Assembly: GCF_001570945.1 (NCBI RefSeq)
Contig: NZ_BCSQ01000001.1
Location: forward strand, 1-64,000
From: Janibacter anophelis NBRC 107843
Lineage (GTDB): Bacteria; Actinomycetota; Actinomycetes; Actinomycetales; Dermatophilaceae
DNA length: 64,000 nucleotides
Direction of reading: 5' to 3'
The translations under genes were made by a program, and so were the position numbers. The notes beneath the pieces were generated by a model. It did no database searches, was not told where the DNA came from, and was given only the letters and a program-made list of their open reading frames with translations. Below, piece by piece: positions 47,357 through 55,348 of this stretch; positions within the stretch are counted from its first letter, which is position 1; each line of letters begins with the position of its first letter.

Positions 47357-47440
47357 AGGTCAGGCGGCCGCTGCCGCGAGACGGGAACCTGCAGGCGCCG
47401 CAGGTGCACCGGGCCCCGAGGCCCCGGCAGGATGGACCCC

Positions 47441-47800
47441 ATGACGAGCCACCTGTCCATCGCGTCGCGCAACTCGGTCCTGTCGATCGCCTCCGAGGGG
47501 TCGGTGCTCTCGATCGGCAGTGTCGGCTCGGCCCTGTCGATCGGGAGCGTCGGCTCCTTCGGCTCCGTGCTGTCGGTCGGCTCGTCGATGTCACTCGGCT
47601 CGGCGTTGTCCTGGCAGAGCCTCGGATCGGCCCTGTCGGCGCAGAGCACCGCCGCGCTGCTGTCCAGCCAGTCGACGCGAGCCGTGCGCGCCGAGCGCGC
47701 CCACGGTCACCTGCCGGCGATGCGGGCTCCGCTGCTCGTCGCCGCCGCGCTCGTGGCGTGCGGCGCGACCTACGCCATCACTCGGCGGCTCGCCGGCTGA
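47441..47800 (+). CDS. Ser/Gly repeat protein with a C-terminal membrane segment
   Basis: 119 residues. Residues about 4-72 are a tandem of 5-residue-spaced Ser/Gly motifs (LSIASRNSVLSIASEG, SVLSIGSVGSALSIGS, LSVGSSMSLGSALS). A charged linker (RAVRAERAHG) is followed by a hydrophobic helix (APLLVAAALVACGATYAI) and RRLAG. The pattern resembles a solenoid of pentapeptide type. The start with the better ribosome-binding spacing is 47441; 47432 is possible. No known function. It overlaps nothing and lies 9 bp from a convergent gene. Confidence 0.7.
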   Translation: MTSHLSIASRNSVLSIASEGSVLSIGSVGSALSIGSVGSFGSVLSVGSSMSLGSALSWQSLGSALSAQSTAALLSSQSTRAVRAERAHGHLPAMRAPLLVAAALVACGATYAITRRLAG

Positions 47801-47809
47801 CCACGTGAC

Positions 47810-48394
47810 TCACGCAGGGGACCATCCAGGGTCGCGCCCGGACAGCCCGATGACCCGGTCGAGCTGCGAAGCCCCTTCTGCGACAGGCACCCTCGGCCCG
47901 AAGAGCCCCTGGCGCGCCTCCGGCTCGTCCGGGATCGACGCACAGAACTCCTCGGCCGCGTCCAGTGCCGCCTGGTCCGGCTCGTAAGCCTGCCCAGTCG
48001 CGACCGCGAGGTCCCAGCCGTGGACGACGAGCTCGTCGAGGGCGACGGCGGCCGCGACGTCACCGGGCATGTCGAGCCCGCCGGCACGGGTCATCCCCTC
48101 CCACGCCGCCGGATTCCGCCAGGCCTGGGCCAGCTCGTCGAGCCGACGGGGGATCACCGCCGGCCAGTCATCGGGCAGCGAGGACGCGGCGGGGTCCGGG
48201 GCGGAGGACGAAGGGAGGGACTCCCCCTTCGTCGCCGCGTCGCGGAAGGCGACCGCGAGGTCGTGGACGTGGCCGAGCAGCTGCGACACCGTCAACCCGC
48301 TCGGGGTCGGTGCGCCGAGCTGGTCCTCGGCCGTGCCCGCGACGAGCGCGGACATCCGCTGGGTCGATCCGGAGAAGTCGATGAGCTGGTCCAT
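47810..48394 (-). CDS. TIGR03086-type DinB-like metal-binding protein
   Basis: 194 residues, same family as 40122-40688: LLGHVHDLAVAF supplies the first His ligand and DELVVHGWDLAVATG the later ones. ATG 48394 is the conserved-looking start (MDQLIDFSGSTQRM). The family includes mycothiol-dependent isomerases and proteins of unknown function. Confidence 0.82.
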   Translation of the reverse strand: MDQLIDFSGSTQRMSALVAGTAEDQLGAPTPSGLTVSQLLGHVHDLAVAFRDAATKGESLPSSSAPDPAASSLPDDWPAVIPRRLDELAQAWRNPAAWEGMTRAGGLDMPGDVAAAVALDELVVHGWDLAVATGQAYEPDQAALDAAEEFCASIPDEPEARQGLFGPRVPVAEGASQLDRVIGLSGRDPGWSPA

Positions 48395-48470
48395 ACCGAC
48401 CAGCGTCCTCCTCGGAGCCACTCTTGTCGCCCGCTCGTGGGACTCGCCGGACTGCGACTACCGTTGGTCC

Positions 48471-49361
48471 ATGGCGCAGGACCTCGCCTCCGTCCTGAAC
48501 GACACGGTGCGCACCCACGCGCAGCAGGTCGAGTCATGGGACCGCGCCGTCCGTGACGACGCCGACGACGCGGTCCACCAGATGCGCGTGTCGGCACGAA
48601 CCCTGCGCTCCGTCGTGCAGGTCTTCGGCCCCTGCCTCGCGACGGACCAGGCCCGGGAGATCAACCGCACCCTGCGGCGTCTCGGTCGGCGCCTCTCCCC
48701 CGCCCGCGACGCGGAGGTGCTGTGCGAGCTGGTCGCCGCGCGCCTCGACGAGCTCCCGGTCGACCTCACCGCCGCCCTGCCGGGCAAGACCGCACGGCGG
48801 CTGACCCGCCTGGCGGACAAGGAGTACGCGACCGCACAGGCCGAACTGGCGGATGCCCTGGACACCTCGGAGCACCGGGGCGATCTCGCGTACGTCTCCC
48901 GGCTGGACTCGGTCGACCTCGCCGACGACCTGACCGATGACCAACGGGAGGACGCCGCGGCGGCTCTGTCCCCCTTCGTCCTGCGTCGGGTGGACGAGAT
49001 CGTGACGATGGCGAAGGGGGCGACCGCCACCTCATCGCCCCGCGAACGCAATGTGCAGCTGCACGAGCTGCGCAGGGAGGCCAAGAGGTTGCGTCTGGCC
49101 GCGGAGGGCGTGCGGGAGGAGACCGGTCTCGACCTCGGTCAGGACGTGGCCGTCGCGGTGCGCCGCGCGCACAAGCTGCAGCGCGCGCTCGGCGACCACC
49201 GCGACTCGGTGATCCTGCAGGAGCTGCTGCTGCGGGCGGCGGACCGGGCTCGCGACAAGGGCAGGGACACGTTCGGTCACGGTGTGCTCTTCGCCCACGA
49301 GGCGAGGGTCCAGGAGGCGGCACTCGCTCGGGCCGAGCGGCACCTCGCCCGCCTCGGCTGA
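48471..49361 (+). CDS. CHAD-domain protein
   Basis: 296 residues, helix-rich with conserved His and Arg spacing of CHAD domains: VHQMRVSARTLRSVVQVFG, LRRLGRRLSPARDAEVL, and in the second half LHELRREAKRLRLAAEGV and HKLQRALGDHRDSVILQELL. CHAD proteins bind inorganic polyphosphate or associate with polyphosphate granules; no CYTH domain is fused here. The ATG is about 12 bp after a TACCGT-like element. It ends convergently at a palindromic repeat. Confidence 0.88.
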   Translation: MAQDLASVLNDTVRTHAQQVESWDRAVRDDADDAVHQMRVSARTLRSVVQVFGPCLATDQAREINRTLRRLGRRLSPARDAEVLCELVAARLDELPVDLTAALPGKTARRLTRLADKEYATAQAELADALDTSEHRGDLAYVSRLDSVDLADDLTDDQREDAAAALSPFVLRRVDEIVTMAKGATATSSPRERNVQLHELRREAKRLRLAAEGVREETGLDLGQDVAVAVRRAHKLQRALGDHRDSVILQELLLRAADRARDKGRDTFGHGVLFAHEARVQEAALARAERHLARLG

Positions 49362-49371
49362 CACCCCCGAA

Positions 49372-49397
49372 CGCGCATTTCCCCGGGGAGATGCGCG
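49372..49397. repeat. Palindromic repeat, CCCCGGGG family, locus 6
   Basis: A 26-bp palindrome, CGCGCATTTCCCC with an arm ending GGGGAGATGCGCG (one mismatch). It is between convergent CHAD and XRE genes, 11 bp after the CHAD stop. Confidence 0.9.
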
Positions 49398-49414
49398 GTC
49401 TGGGCGGGGCGGGG

Positions 49415-50293
49415 TCAGGCGGGCCAGTCCCAGCGGATGCCGTGGAGGCCGGGCGCGGCCGCGTTGCACGCCTGGTGCACGCGGTCGCCGTGCTCGAGGA
49501 CCAGCTCGTGGGCGCGCAGGTCGGGCCCGTCCAGGTGCGCCCGATGGAAGGCCGTGACGTGCGTCGGCAGGTGGCTCCGGTCGAAGGAGGCCTCAGTGAC
49601 GAGCAGTGTGGTCTCCTGCGAGGACCAGCGGTAATACCCTTCGGACACAACGGAGTTGGCGTCGTCGAACTGCACGTCGAAGACGACGGTGTCCCCCGCG
49701 GACAGCCACCGGTCGAAGCGGACCTCCACCGCCACGACCTCGGCCTCCCGGTCGCGCAGCACCCGACCCAGACGACAGCCCCCGAGCACGCTCGCCGTCA
49801 CCAGGTCGACGTCGCCCCCGGTCTCCACGCCGTGCGCCACGACGTATCGATCAGTCGCCGCCTCCACCCGCATCGTCATCGTCGTGCGCCGCTGGACCAT
49901 CGCCCCCTGCCCGTCCACCCGCAGCCGGTCGTGGGCACCGAGCGTCACGAGCGAGCGCCGATGGGTGGCCCCGAGCTGCTCGACGAGCCGACCGAAGGCC
50001 GCGTCGTACGAGACGACCGCCGCCGCGCCGCTGCCCGCCGCGCCCGGCTCGACGAGCCCCCACAGCACGCCCGGCGTCACCCGCAGCACCCGCTCGAGCT
50101 CCTCGACCACTGCGTAGGACCGCGGTGACGCCGGCACCCGGCGCCCGTGCTGCCACTGGCTGAGCGTGCTCAGGGCCACCGGGTGACCGGCCGCCCCCAG
50201 GTGCGCCTGCACGCGGGCGAGGGAGAGCCCCCGGTTGGCGACCGCGACGCGCAGCGCCTCGCCGAAGGCATGTCGTGGGTCCGTGGCGTCCAT
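49415..50293 (-). CDS. XRE-family regulator with a C-terminal domain of unknown function
   Basis: 292 residues. The N-terminal HTH is about residues 10-70 (LSLARVQAHLGAAGHPVALS, then TLSQWQHGRRVP). The rest (about 95-292) is a beta-rich domain I do not recognise, with RRTTMTMRVEAATDRYVV and AGDTVVFDVQFDDANSV. It is divergent from a secreted protease operon. Two GTGAA/TTCAC inverted repeats lie in the 178-bp gap, so it probably represses or activates that operon and itself. AAGGAG precedes the ATG. Confidence 0.75.
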   Translation of the reverse strand: MDATDPRHAFGEALRVAVANRGLSLARVQAHLGAAGHPVALSTLSQWQHGRRVPASPRSYAVVEELERVLRVTPGVLWGLVEPGAAGSGAAAVVSYDAAFGRLVEQLGATHRRSLVTLGAHDRLRVDGQGAMVQRRTTMTMRVEAATDRYVVAHGVETGGDVDLVTASVLGGCRLGRVLRDREAEVVAVEVRFDRWLSAGDTVVFDVQFDDANSVVSEGYYRWSSQETTLLVTEASFDRSHLPTHVTAFHRAHLDGPDLRAHELVLEHGDRVHQACNAAAPGLHGIRWDWPA

Positions 50294-50309
50294 CCCATCT
50301 CCTTGTCGT

Positions 50310-50327
50310 GGCGTGAAAGTTCACGCC
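50310..50327. promoter_or_regulatory. Candidate Xre operator 1 (perfect inverted repeat)
   Basis: GGCGTGAAAGTTCACGCC, perfect 8-bp arms around AG, 17 bp before the XRE gene start. Binding by the adjacent Xre regulator is inferred from position. Confidence 0.55.
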
Positions 50328-50367
50328 CGCACGCACCTTCCGGCGCGCGGGTTCCGGCGTCGGCGCC

Positions 50368-50382
50368 GTGAAGGGATTTCAC
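50368..50382. promoter_or_regulatory. Candidate Xre operator 2
   Basis: GTGAA-GGGAT-TTCAC, sharing the GTGAA/TTCAC half-sites of operator 1 about 55 bp away. A TAGTGT at 50431-50436 may be the -10 of the protease gene promoter. Confidence 0.45.
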
Positions 50383-50471
50383 ACCCTCCACGGCCGTCGC
50401 GCTCGCGCTGCCGGGGTGGTGGGGCGTCCCTAGTGTTGCGTCACTCGCTTCACCCCGCCCGTCGAGGAGGA

Positions 50472-51119
50472 ATGGTGCTTGCTCTCAGTCCCCGCCTGAC
50501 GACGTCGCTCGTGACGGTCAGCGCAGCCGCGATCATGCTCACCGGGACGGTGCTCACCGCCCCTGCCGACGCCGCGACCACGACGCTCACGGCCACGACG
50601 ACGACCGCCCTGTCGAGCGGCCCGATCCATTACGACGACGGCGCGGTCGCCGTGCCGATCCAGCCCCAGGCGCAGGAGCAGAGCAACTGGTGCTGGGCCG
50701 CCACCGGCGGAACCATCGCGGCGTACAAGGGCCGCTCGATCAGCCAGAACACGTTCTGCAACCTCGCCTTCGGTCGCTCGACCAACACCTGGTGCCCCAA
50801 CTCCCAGGCCACCCTGGCCAACGACCAGCGCGCCCTCTCGGCCCTGGGCATCCGCCCCGGCTCCTACATCAACGGGCGTCTGAGCTACGCAGGGATCGGC
50901 ACCGAGATCAGCAACGACCGCCCGATCCTCACGCGCATTCAGTGGAGCTCCGGCGGCGGTCACATGATGGTCATCAGCGGCTACCGCGCCAGCGACCGGA
51001 CCATCGAGTGGTACGACCCGTGGCCGAGCAGCCAGCGCCTCAACGTCGGCTCGTACTCCTATTACCTGGACAACTGGAACTTCTCCTGGACGCACTCGCT
51101 CTACGGGATCGGAGCCTGA
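50472..51119 (+). CDS. Secreted papain-like cysteine protease
   Basis: 215 residues. An N-terminal signal (VTVSAAAIMLTGTVLTAPADA, cleavage near residue 34) precedes a papain-like domain. Catalytic Cys74 is in SNWCWAATGG with an oxyanion Gln just before, His164 is in GGGHMMVISGY and Asp182 in EWYDPW. Two more cysteines (96, 108) may form a disulfide. It belongs to the AvrRpt2-like papain-like group as I recall. It is the first gene of a two-gene operon; the next ATG is 2 bp downstream. The target is unknown. Confidence 0.8.
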   Translation: MVLALSPRLTTSLVTVSAAAIMLTGTVLTAPADAATTTLTATTTTALSSGPIHYDDGAVAVPIQPQAQEQSNWCWAATGGTIAAYKGRSISQNTFCNLAFGRSTNTWCPNSQATLANDQRALSALGIRPGSYINGRLSYAGIGTEISNDRPILTRIQWSSGGGHMMVISGYRASDRTIEWYDPWPSSQRLNVGSYSYYLDNWNFSWTHSLYGIGA

Positions 51120-51121
51120 CG

Positions 51122-51922
51122 ATGACCGCACTCATTCGCCTCGCCCGGGCCGGCGGCGTCGCCACCGCACTGCTGTGCCTGACCACCACCGCGGCGCACG
51201 CCGCCGATGGCGCCGAGCCCAGCCCCCTTCGCGCTGCCGATCGTGCCGCCGCGAGCAAGGCGGCGTCCTCGGGGCAGGGCCTCGACCTCGCCCGTCGCGT
51301 CGCGACCCTGCAGCAGGGCCAAGCCTCAACGAAGGGGCAGCCCCACCGTGCGCCCACCGCCCGCGTCGTCGCCGGGAGCACCACCGAGGTGCACGTGCTC
51401 GCCCGCGACTTCGTCGCCGAGGGCACCGGTCCGGTGGGCGAGCTCGGCTACGTCGCCACGACCGCCCGCGTCGACGACCAGCTGGTCTCGGTGTGGACCG
51501 CCAGGGCGAAGGGGGGCAACTGGCGGGCGGTCAACGCCGCCGCCGGCGACCTCGAGGCCCGGATGGAGCGCAAGGCGGGCGCCGGTTCGCTGCTCAGCGA
51601 GCCGCAGGTCGGCGCGTGGTACGCGGTCCACGACGGTCGCGTGCGCCCGCTCAACGCCTCCGCGCGCGACGTGGTCGGCGCGGGCATGACGCTCGAGGAG
51701 TACCAGCAGGTCGTCCACGAGCGGTACGCAGACAAGCTGCCCGGCAGCGCCTACGACCGGGCGGGAACAGCAGGCGGTTTCGGCGACGCGGTCGCCGACG
51801 GCGCGACCGGAGCCGCCGCAGGCGGAGCCTCCGGCACGCAGACCGCGGCCCTCGGGGCCGGAGGCGCGGCGCTGGCCACCGGCGGGCTCCTGGCGGCCCG
51901 CCGTCGACGCGAGCGAGCCTGA
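51122..51922 (+). CDS. Secreted/surface protein of unknown function, partner of the protease
   Basis: 266 residues. A signal peptide (GGVATALLCLTTTAAHAAD) is followed by a soluble region, then a Gly/Ala-rich linker (GATGAAAGGASGTQTAAL) and a C-terminal hydrophobic stretch with RRRRERA tail, a tail-anchor-like layout without LPXTG. The protein contains no cysteines in the mature part that I can see. It starts 2 bp after the protease stop, so the two are co-expressed; whether it is a substrate, inhibitor or scaffold is unknown. Confidence 0.7.
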   Translation: MTALIRLARAGGVATALLCLTTTAAHAADGAEPSPLRAADRAAASKAASSGQGLDLARRVATLQQGQASTKGQPHRAPTARVVAGSTTEVHVLARDFVAEGTGPVGELGYVATTARVDDQLVSVWTARAKGGNWRAVNAAAGDLEARMERKAGAGSLLSEPQVGAWYAVHDGRVRPLNASARDVVGAGMTLEEYQQVVHERYADKLPGSAYDRAGTAGGFGDAVADGATGAAAGGASGTQTAALGAGGAALATGGLLAARRRRERA

Positions 51923-51938
51923 ACCCGCCCTGTCCGGA

Positions 51939-51955
51939 ATACCCCAGAGGGGTAT
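51939..51955. promoter_or_regulatory. CsoR operator upstream of copZ
   Basis: ATACCCC-AGA-GGGGTAT, a perfect 7-3-7 palindrome, the same geometry as the box before csoR at 9425-9441. It overlaps a TATATG that could be the -10 region of the copZ promoter. Confidence 0.88.
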
Positions 51956-52018
51956 ATGGTTGGTCCTGTCGACCCCAAGACTCACCACACGGGTGAGCCG
52001 CACGCAGGAGGAGCAACC

Positions 52019-52222
52019 ATGAGCACGACCCAGTACCAGGTGACCGGCATGACCTGCGGCCACTGCGAGATGTCCGTCCGCGAGGAGGTCTCCGAGGTCG
52101 CCGGCGTCCAGGACGTGCAGGTCAGCCACGAGACCGGCACCCTCGCCGTCACCGGCGACGTCGACGACGCCGCGGTCCTCGCCGCCGTCACCGAGGCGGG
52201 GTACTCGGCGACCCGGGCCTGA
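52019..52222 (+). CDS. copZ: Copper chaperone CopZ (heavy-metal-associated domain)
   Basis: 67 residues, a single HMA domain with GMTCGHC (Cys13, Cys16). It would bind Cu(I) and deliver it to CopA or CsoR. A perfect CsoR box lies about 64 bp upstream. AGGAGGAG precedes the ATG. It is far from csoR-copA (about 40 kb) yet shares the operator, so it forms a split regulon. Confidence 0.93.
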   Translation: MSTTQYQVTGMTCGHCEMSVREEVSEVAGVQDVQVSHETGTLAVTGDVDDAAVLAAVTEAGYSATRA

Positions 52223-52226
52223 CCAG

Positions 52227-52805
52227 ATGGCGGGCTTCACCCGCGCGGAGCTCGAGTCGTTCCGCGACGCGGAGGTTCCGGACCTCCTGCCCGGCCCCGG
52301 GCAGGATGTCCGGCTCCTCTTCGTGGGGATCAACCCGGGCCTGTGGACCGCGGCGACGCAGACGCACTTCGCCCACCCGGGCAACCGCTTCTACCCCGCG
52401 CTGCTGCGCGCCGGGGTCATCACGCGCTCGGTCGACCCGTCAGCGGGCATGACCGATGAGGACCGGGAGCACCTGCGGGGACGCGGCATCGGCATCACCA
52501 ACCTCGTGCGCCGGGCCACCGCCCGCGCCGACGAGCTGACGGCCACAGAGCTGCGTGAGGGTGGCGACCGGCTGCGCGCGACGGTGCGCGTCGCCGGACC
52601 CGCGGTCATCGCGGTCGCCGGGATCACCGCCTACCGCAGCGCCTTCGGTGAGCGTCGGGCGCGGGTGGGCGAGCACCCGGAGCCCTTCGAGGGCGCGCGC
52701 CTGTGGGTCGTGCCCAACCCGAGCGGGCTCAACGCGCACGAGACCGTCGCGACGCTTGCCGCGGCCTACGCCGAACCCGCCCGGGCAGCGGGGCTCATCG
52801 ACTGA
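52227..52805 (+). CDS. mug: Mismatch-specific uracil/thymine-DNA glycosylase (Mug type)
   Basis: 192 residues with LFVGINPGLWTAATQTHF (the GINPG motif that positions the catalytic residue) and the C-terminal VVPNPSGLNAHET, the NPSGLN motif that distinguishes Mug/TDG. It removes uracil or damaged bases opposite G. It begins 4 bp after copZ and probably shares its promoter, although a copper link is not obvious. Confidence 0.92.
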   Translation: MAGFTRAELESFRDAEVPDLLPGPGQDVRLLFVGINPGLWTAATQTHFAHPGNRFYPALLRAGVITRSVDPSAGMTDEDREHLRGRGIGITNLVRRATARADELTATELREGGDRLRATVRVAGPAVIAVAGITAYRSAFGERRARVGEHPEPFEGARLWVVPNPSGLNAHETVATLAAAYAEPARAAGLID

Positions 52806-52859
52806 GCGGTACGTGGTCCGTGCCCCGGACCGACGGGACGCAGACCCCCTTCGTCCTGC

Positions 52860-53327
52860 TCAGCCCCGGGCCATCCCGGCCGGCATGAGGACCGCGACGA
52901 CCCTGCCGCGCGCGACGAGGGTCTCGCCGGCGTGCACCGTCTCCGAGACGACGACCTTGTGCTCGCCGACCTCTTCGATCGTGCCGCGCAGGGTCAACTC
53001 CACACCCATCGGCGTCGGCGCGACGTAGTCCACCTGGAGCGACGCGGTGACGTACCGCAGCGGCGGCTCGCTGCCCGGCTCGCGGTCCTGCGCGCGGTAC
53101 CCGGCCGCAGCGGCGCTGCCGGTGCCGTGGCAGTCGACGAGCGAGGCGATGAGCCCGCCGTAGACGTAGCCGGGCATGGCCATGTGCTCGGCCCGCGGGG
53201 TGAAGCTGGCGACCGTCCCCTCCCCGTCCCAGTAGGTCTTGAGCTGGTGGCCCGCCGGGTTCTCCCGCCCGCAGCCGTAGCAGTGCGCGACGTCGTCGGG
53301 GTAGGTGTCCTGGATCGCGGTGGTCAT
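52860..53327 (-). CDS. PaaI-type hotdog thioesterase
   Basis: 155 residues of the 4HBT family. The N-terminal HCYGCGRENPAGHQLKTYWD is the cysteine motif common in actinobacterial PaaI thioesterases, followed by AMPGYVYGGLIASLVDCHGT, where the helix carries the active-site Asp. It hydrolyses acyl-CoA esters; chain-length preference is unknown. Start ATG 53327. Confidence 0.85.
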   Translation of the reverse strand: MTTAIQDTYPDDVAHCYGCGRENPAGHQLKTYWDGEGTVASFTPRAEHMAMPGYVYGGLIASLVDCHGTGSAAAAGYRAQDREPGSEPPLRYVTASLQVDYVAPTPMGVELTLRGTIEEVGEHKVVVSETVHAGETLVARGRVVAVLMPAGMARG

Positions 53328-53448
53328 CGTCGTCCTCTCGTCGGCTCCGCCGCCATCGTGCCCCACGGCCGCTGTCCGGCGGGCCGCAGGCCGGCGGCGG
53401 GGGCTCGCCGGATGGTCCCGGCGATCGCCTGCGACCACGCTGGGAGAC

Positions 53449-53982
53449 ATGACGACGCGCATCCCGTCACCGACCCGTTGGGCCGAGCGCCCGCCCCAGG
53501 ACTGGGCGGTCATCGCCGCCTGGGGCACGCTCGCCGCCGCGCTCCCGTCGGCGGTCTGGCGACTGCTGATGATCGCCGGGGTGCTGCCCGGCACCGAGGC
53601 GCTGCGCCGCCTGCACGAGGGCGAAGGGGGCTACGTCCTCGCCCTGTCGATCACCCAGGTCCTCGCCGCGGTCCTCGTCGTCGGTCTCGTGCGCCCCTGG
53701 GGTGAGCGCTTCGCCGGCGTCGACATCAACCGCTGGGTCCCGGTCGCGCTCGGCACCCTCGGCGGGATCGTCATGACCTGGCTCTTCACCATCTCGATGG
53801 TCCTCGGGCTGCTCCGGGGACAGCGACCTGACGAGGGCTCGGTGCACGACGGCGCCCTGGCCCTCATGGTCATCGCCTACGCGCCGATGCTGCTCTTCGG
53901 CCCGATGACCCTGCTCGCCACCGCGGGCTATGCCTTGCGGCGCACCCCTCCCGTCACCGGGTCACGGTCGGTCAAGCAGTAG
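53449..53982 (+). CDS. Four-segment integral membrane protein of unknown function
   Basis: 177 residues with four hydrophobic segments: about 22-40 (AVIAAWGTLAAALPSAVW), 67-88 (YVLALSITQVLAAVLVVGLV), 102-125 (VALGTLGGIVMTWLFTISMV) and 142-165 (LMVIAYAPMLLFGPMTLLA). No family signature that I know. The start is an ATG after GGGAG. Its 3' end overlaps a convergent gene by 55 bp. Confidence 0.65.
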   Translation: MTTRIPSPTRWAERPPQDWAVIAAWGTLAAALPSAVWRLLMIAGVLPGTEALRRLHEGEGGYVLALSITQVLAAVLVVGLVRPWGERFAGVDINRWVPVALGTLGGIVMTWLFTISMVLGLLRGQRPDEGSVHDGALALMVIAYAPMLLFGPMTLLATAGYALRRTPPVTGSRSVKQ

Positions 53983-54659
53983 ACCTGACCGTCGGGCGCC
54001 TCCAGCACCGTCCACCACCGTTGTGCCGCAACGAGCTTCGCACCCAGCGCGAGGTGACGGTCGGCCTCGTGCTCACGGTCGGCGACCGCGAAGTCGACGT
54101 GCGCGCGGACCGGACCGGACGACTCCTCCAGACGCTGCAGCAGGATGCGGACGGCGCCCTCGGCGCCGAGGAAGGAGAACTCGGGCTCGCCTCCCTTCGT
54201 CAGGTCCCGGTCGGTGAGATCCCGCCAGAAGGCGACCTCGCCCTCCCACCGGTCAGCCGGGATGTCGATGCAGACCTGGTCGAGGACGCGAAGGGGGTCA
54301 CTCCGGTCGAGCACGCCGGCCGGCTCGACCGTGTGGCAGAAGAGCAACCCACCGGGCGAACGCATCACCGGCACCCCCTCGTACGTCCACTCGTGGACGG
54401 CCCCGAGGCTGCTCGAACGACGTTGTGCCGCAGCGCGATCGGGTGCGTCGAGGTCGACGTGCACCCGGGGCGGACCGTCGACCGCCTGCAGCTTGACCCA
54501 CCCCCGGCCGTGGGCCGGCTGCAGGGTGGCGAACTGCCCGGCCTCGCCACGGGTCGGCGAAGCGCTCCACCCGGTCGCAGCCGGCCAGAACTCGAGCGAC
54601 TCCTGCCACGTCGCACGCGGCACGTCGAGGAAGATCTGGACCCACGGGATCTCGGTCAT
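53928..54659 (-). CDS. VOC-superfamily protein, two-module
   Basis: 243 residues with two VOC modules: IPWVQIFLDVPRATWQESLE at the N-terminus and VLDQVCIDIPADRWEGEVAF from about residue 125; the closing strand of module 2 is RAHVDFAVADREHEADRHLA. Glyoxalase/dioxygenase-like fold, function unknown. ATG 54659. Confidence 0.8.
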   Translation of the reverse strand: MTEIPWVQIFLDVPRATWQESLEFWPAATGWSASPTRGEAGQFATLQPAHGRGWVKLQAVDGPPRVHVDLDAPDRAAAQRRSSSLGAVHEWTYEGVPVMRSPGGLLFCHTVEPAGVLDRSDPLRVLDQVCIDIPADRWEGEVAFWRDLTDRDLTKGGEPEFSFLGAEGAVRILLQRLEESSGPVRAHVDFAVADREHEADRHLALGAKLVAAQRWWTVLEAPDGQVYCLTDRDPVTGGVRRKA

Positions 54660-54686
54660 GCTCCCAGTCTCACCCGTCGGCCAGCC

Positions 54687-54734
54687 GCGCGCTCTGCCCG
54701 GGCGCGCAGCCGCCCGGGCAGATGCGCGCCCGGG
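54687..54734. repeat. Palindromic repeat, CCCCGGGG family, locus 7 (degenerate)
   Basis: Two degenerate arms, GCTCTGCCCGGGCGCGCA and CCGCCCGGGCAGATGCGCGC, in inverted orientation. Unlike the others it lies in a divergent gap upstream of a GNAT gene. Confidence 0.6.
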
Positions 54735-54772
54735 GGTCAGGCCCTGTCGGCGCAGAACGGCATGATGAGGCC

Positions 54773-55348
54773 GTGACCCTCACGATCCGCCCCCGACGCG
54801 ACGACGACCTGACGGCGCTCGGCCGCGCCCTCGTCGAGCAGCAGTCCGCGTCCGGCTACCCCCACCGCGAGCCGCTGCCGATGCCGGCCGAGGAGTTCAT
54901 CGCCCGCTCGGGCAGCCTGGCCGCGTGGACCGCGGAGGTCGACGGCCAGCCCGTGGGGCACATCGCCGTGCTGCCGGTCAGCGCCGATGGCCGAGAGCCC
55001 GAGCTGGCGCGACTGTGGAGCGCCGGGCACGGTCTGCCGGCCGAGCGGCTCGGGGAGGTCGGGGTGTACTTCACCGCGTCGCACGTGCGTGGGACCGGCG
55101 TCGGCTCGGCCCTGCTGCGCACGGCCCTCGCGGACCTCGCCGACCGCGGTCTGGCGCCATGCCTCGACGTCGTGCCCACCGGGGCGGCGGTCGAGGTCTA
55201 CCGCCGCGCGGGCTGGATCGAGGTCGGCAGCACGCGCCCGTCGTGGCTGTCGGCGGACGCGCCCGACGTCATCGCGATGATCCTGCCGGCGGGCCGGGGC
55301 GACGCAGGCACACCACCACCCCGCGGGGGTACTCGCGCACCTCGGTGA
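54773..55348 (+). CDS. GNAT-family N-acetyltransferase
   Basis: 191 residues. The acetyl-CoA loop lies in SHVRGTGVGSALLRTALADL, with PVGHIAVLPV and VEVYRRAGWIEVGSTRPSWL as the surrounding strands of the GNAT core. Substrate unknown. GTG 54773 is about 6-7 bp after CATGAT, consistent with a leaderless transcript. The 3' end overlaps the convergent methyltransferase gene by 80 bp. Confidence 0.85.
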   Translation: MTLTIRPRRDDDLTALGRALVEQQSASGYPHREPLPMPAEEFIARSGSLAAWTAEVDGQPVGHIAVLPVSADGREPELARLWSAGHGLPAERLGEVGVYFTASHVRGTGVGSALLRTALADLADRGLAPCLDVVPTGAAVEVYRRAGWIEVGSTRPSWLSADAPDVIAMILPAGRGDAGTPPPRGGTRAPR

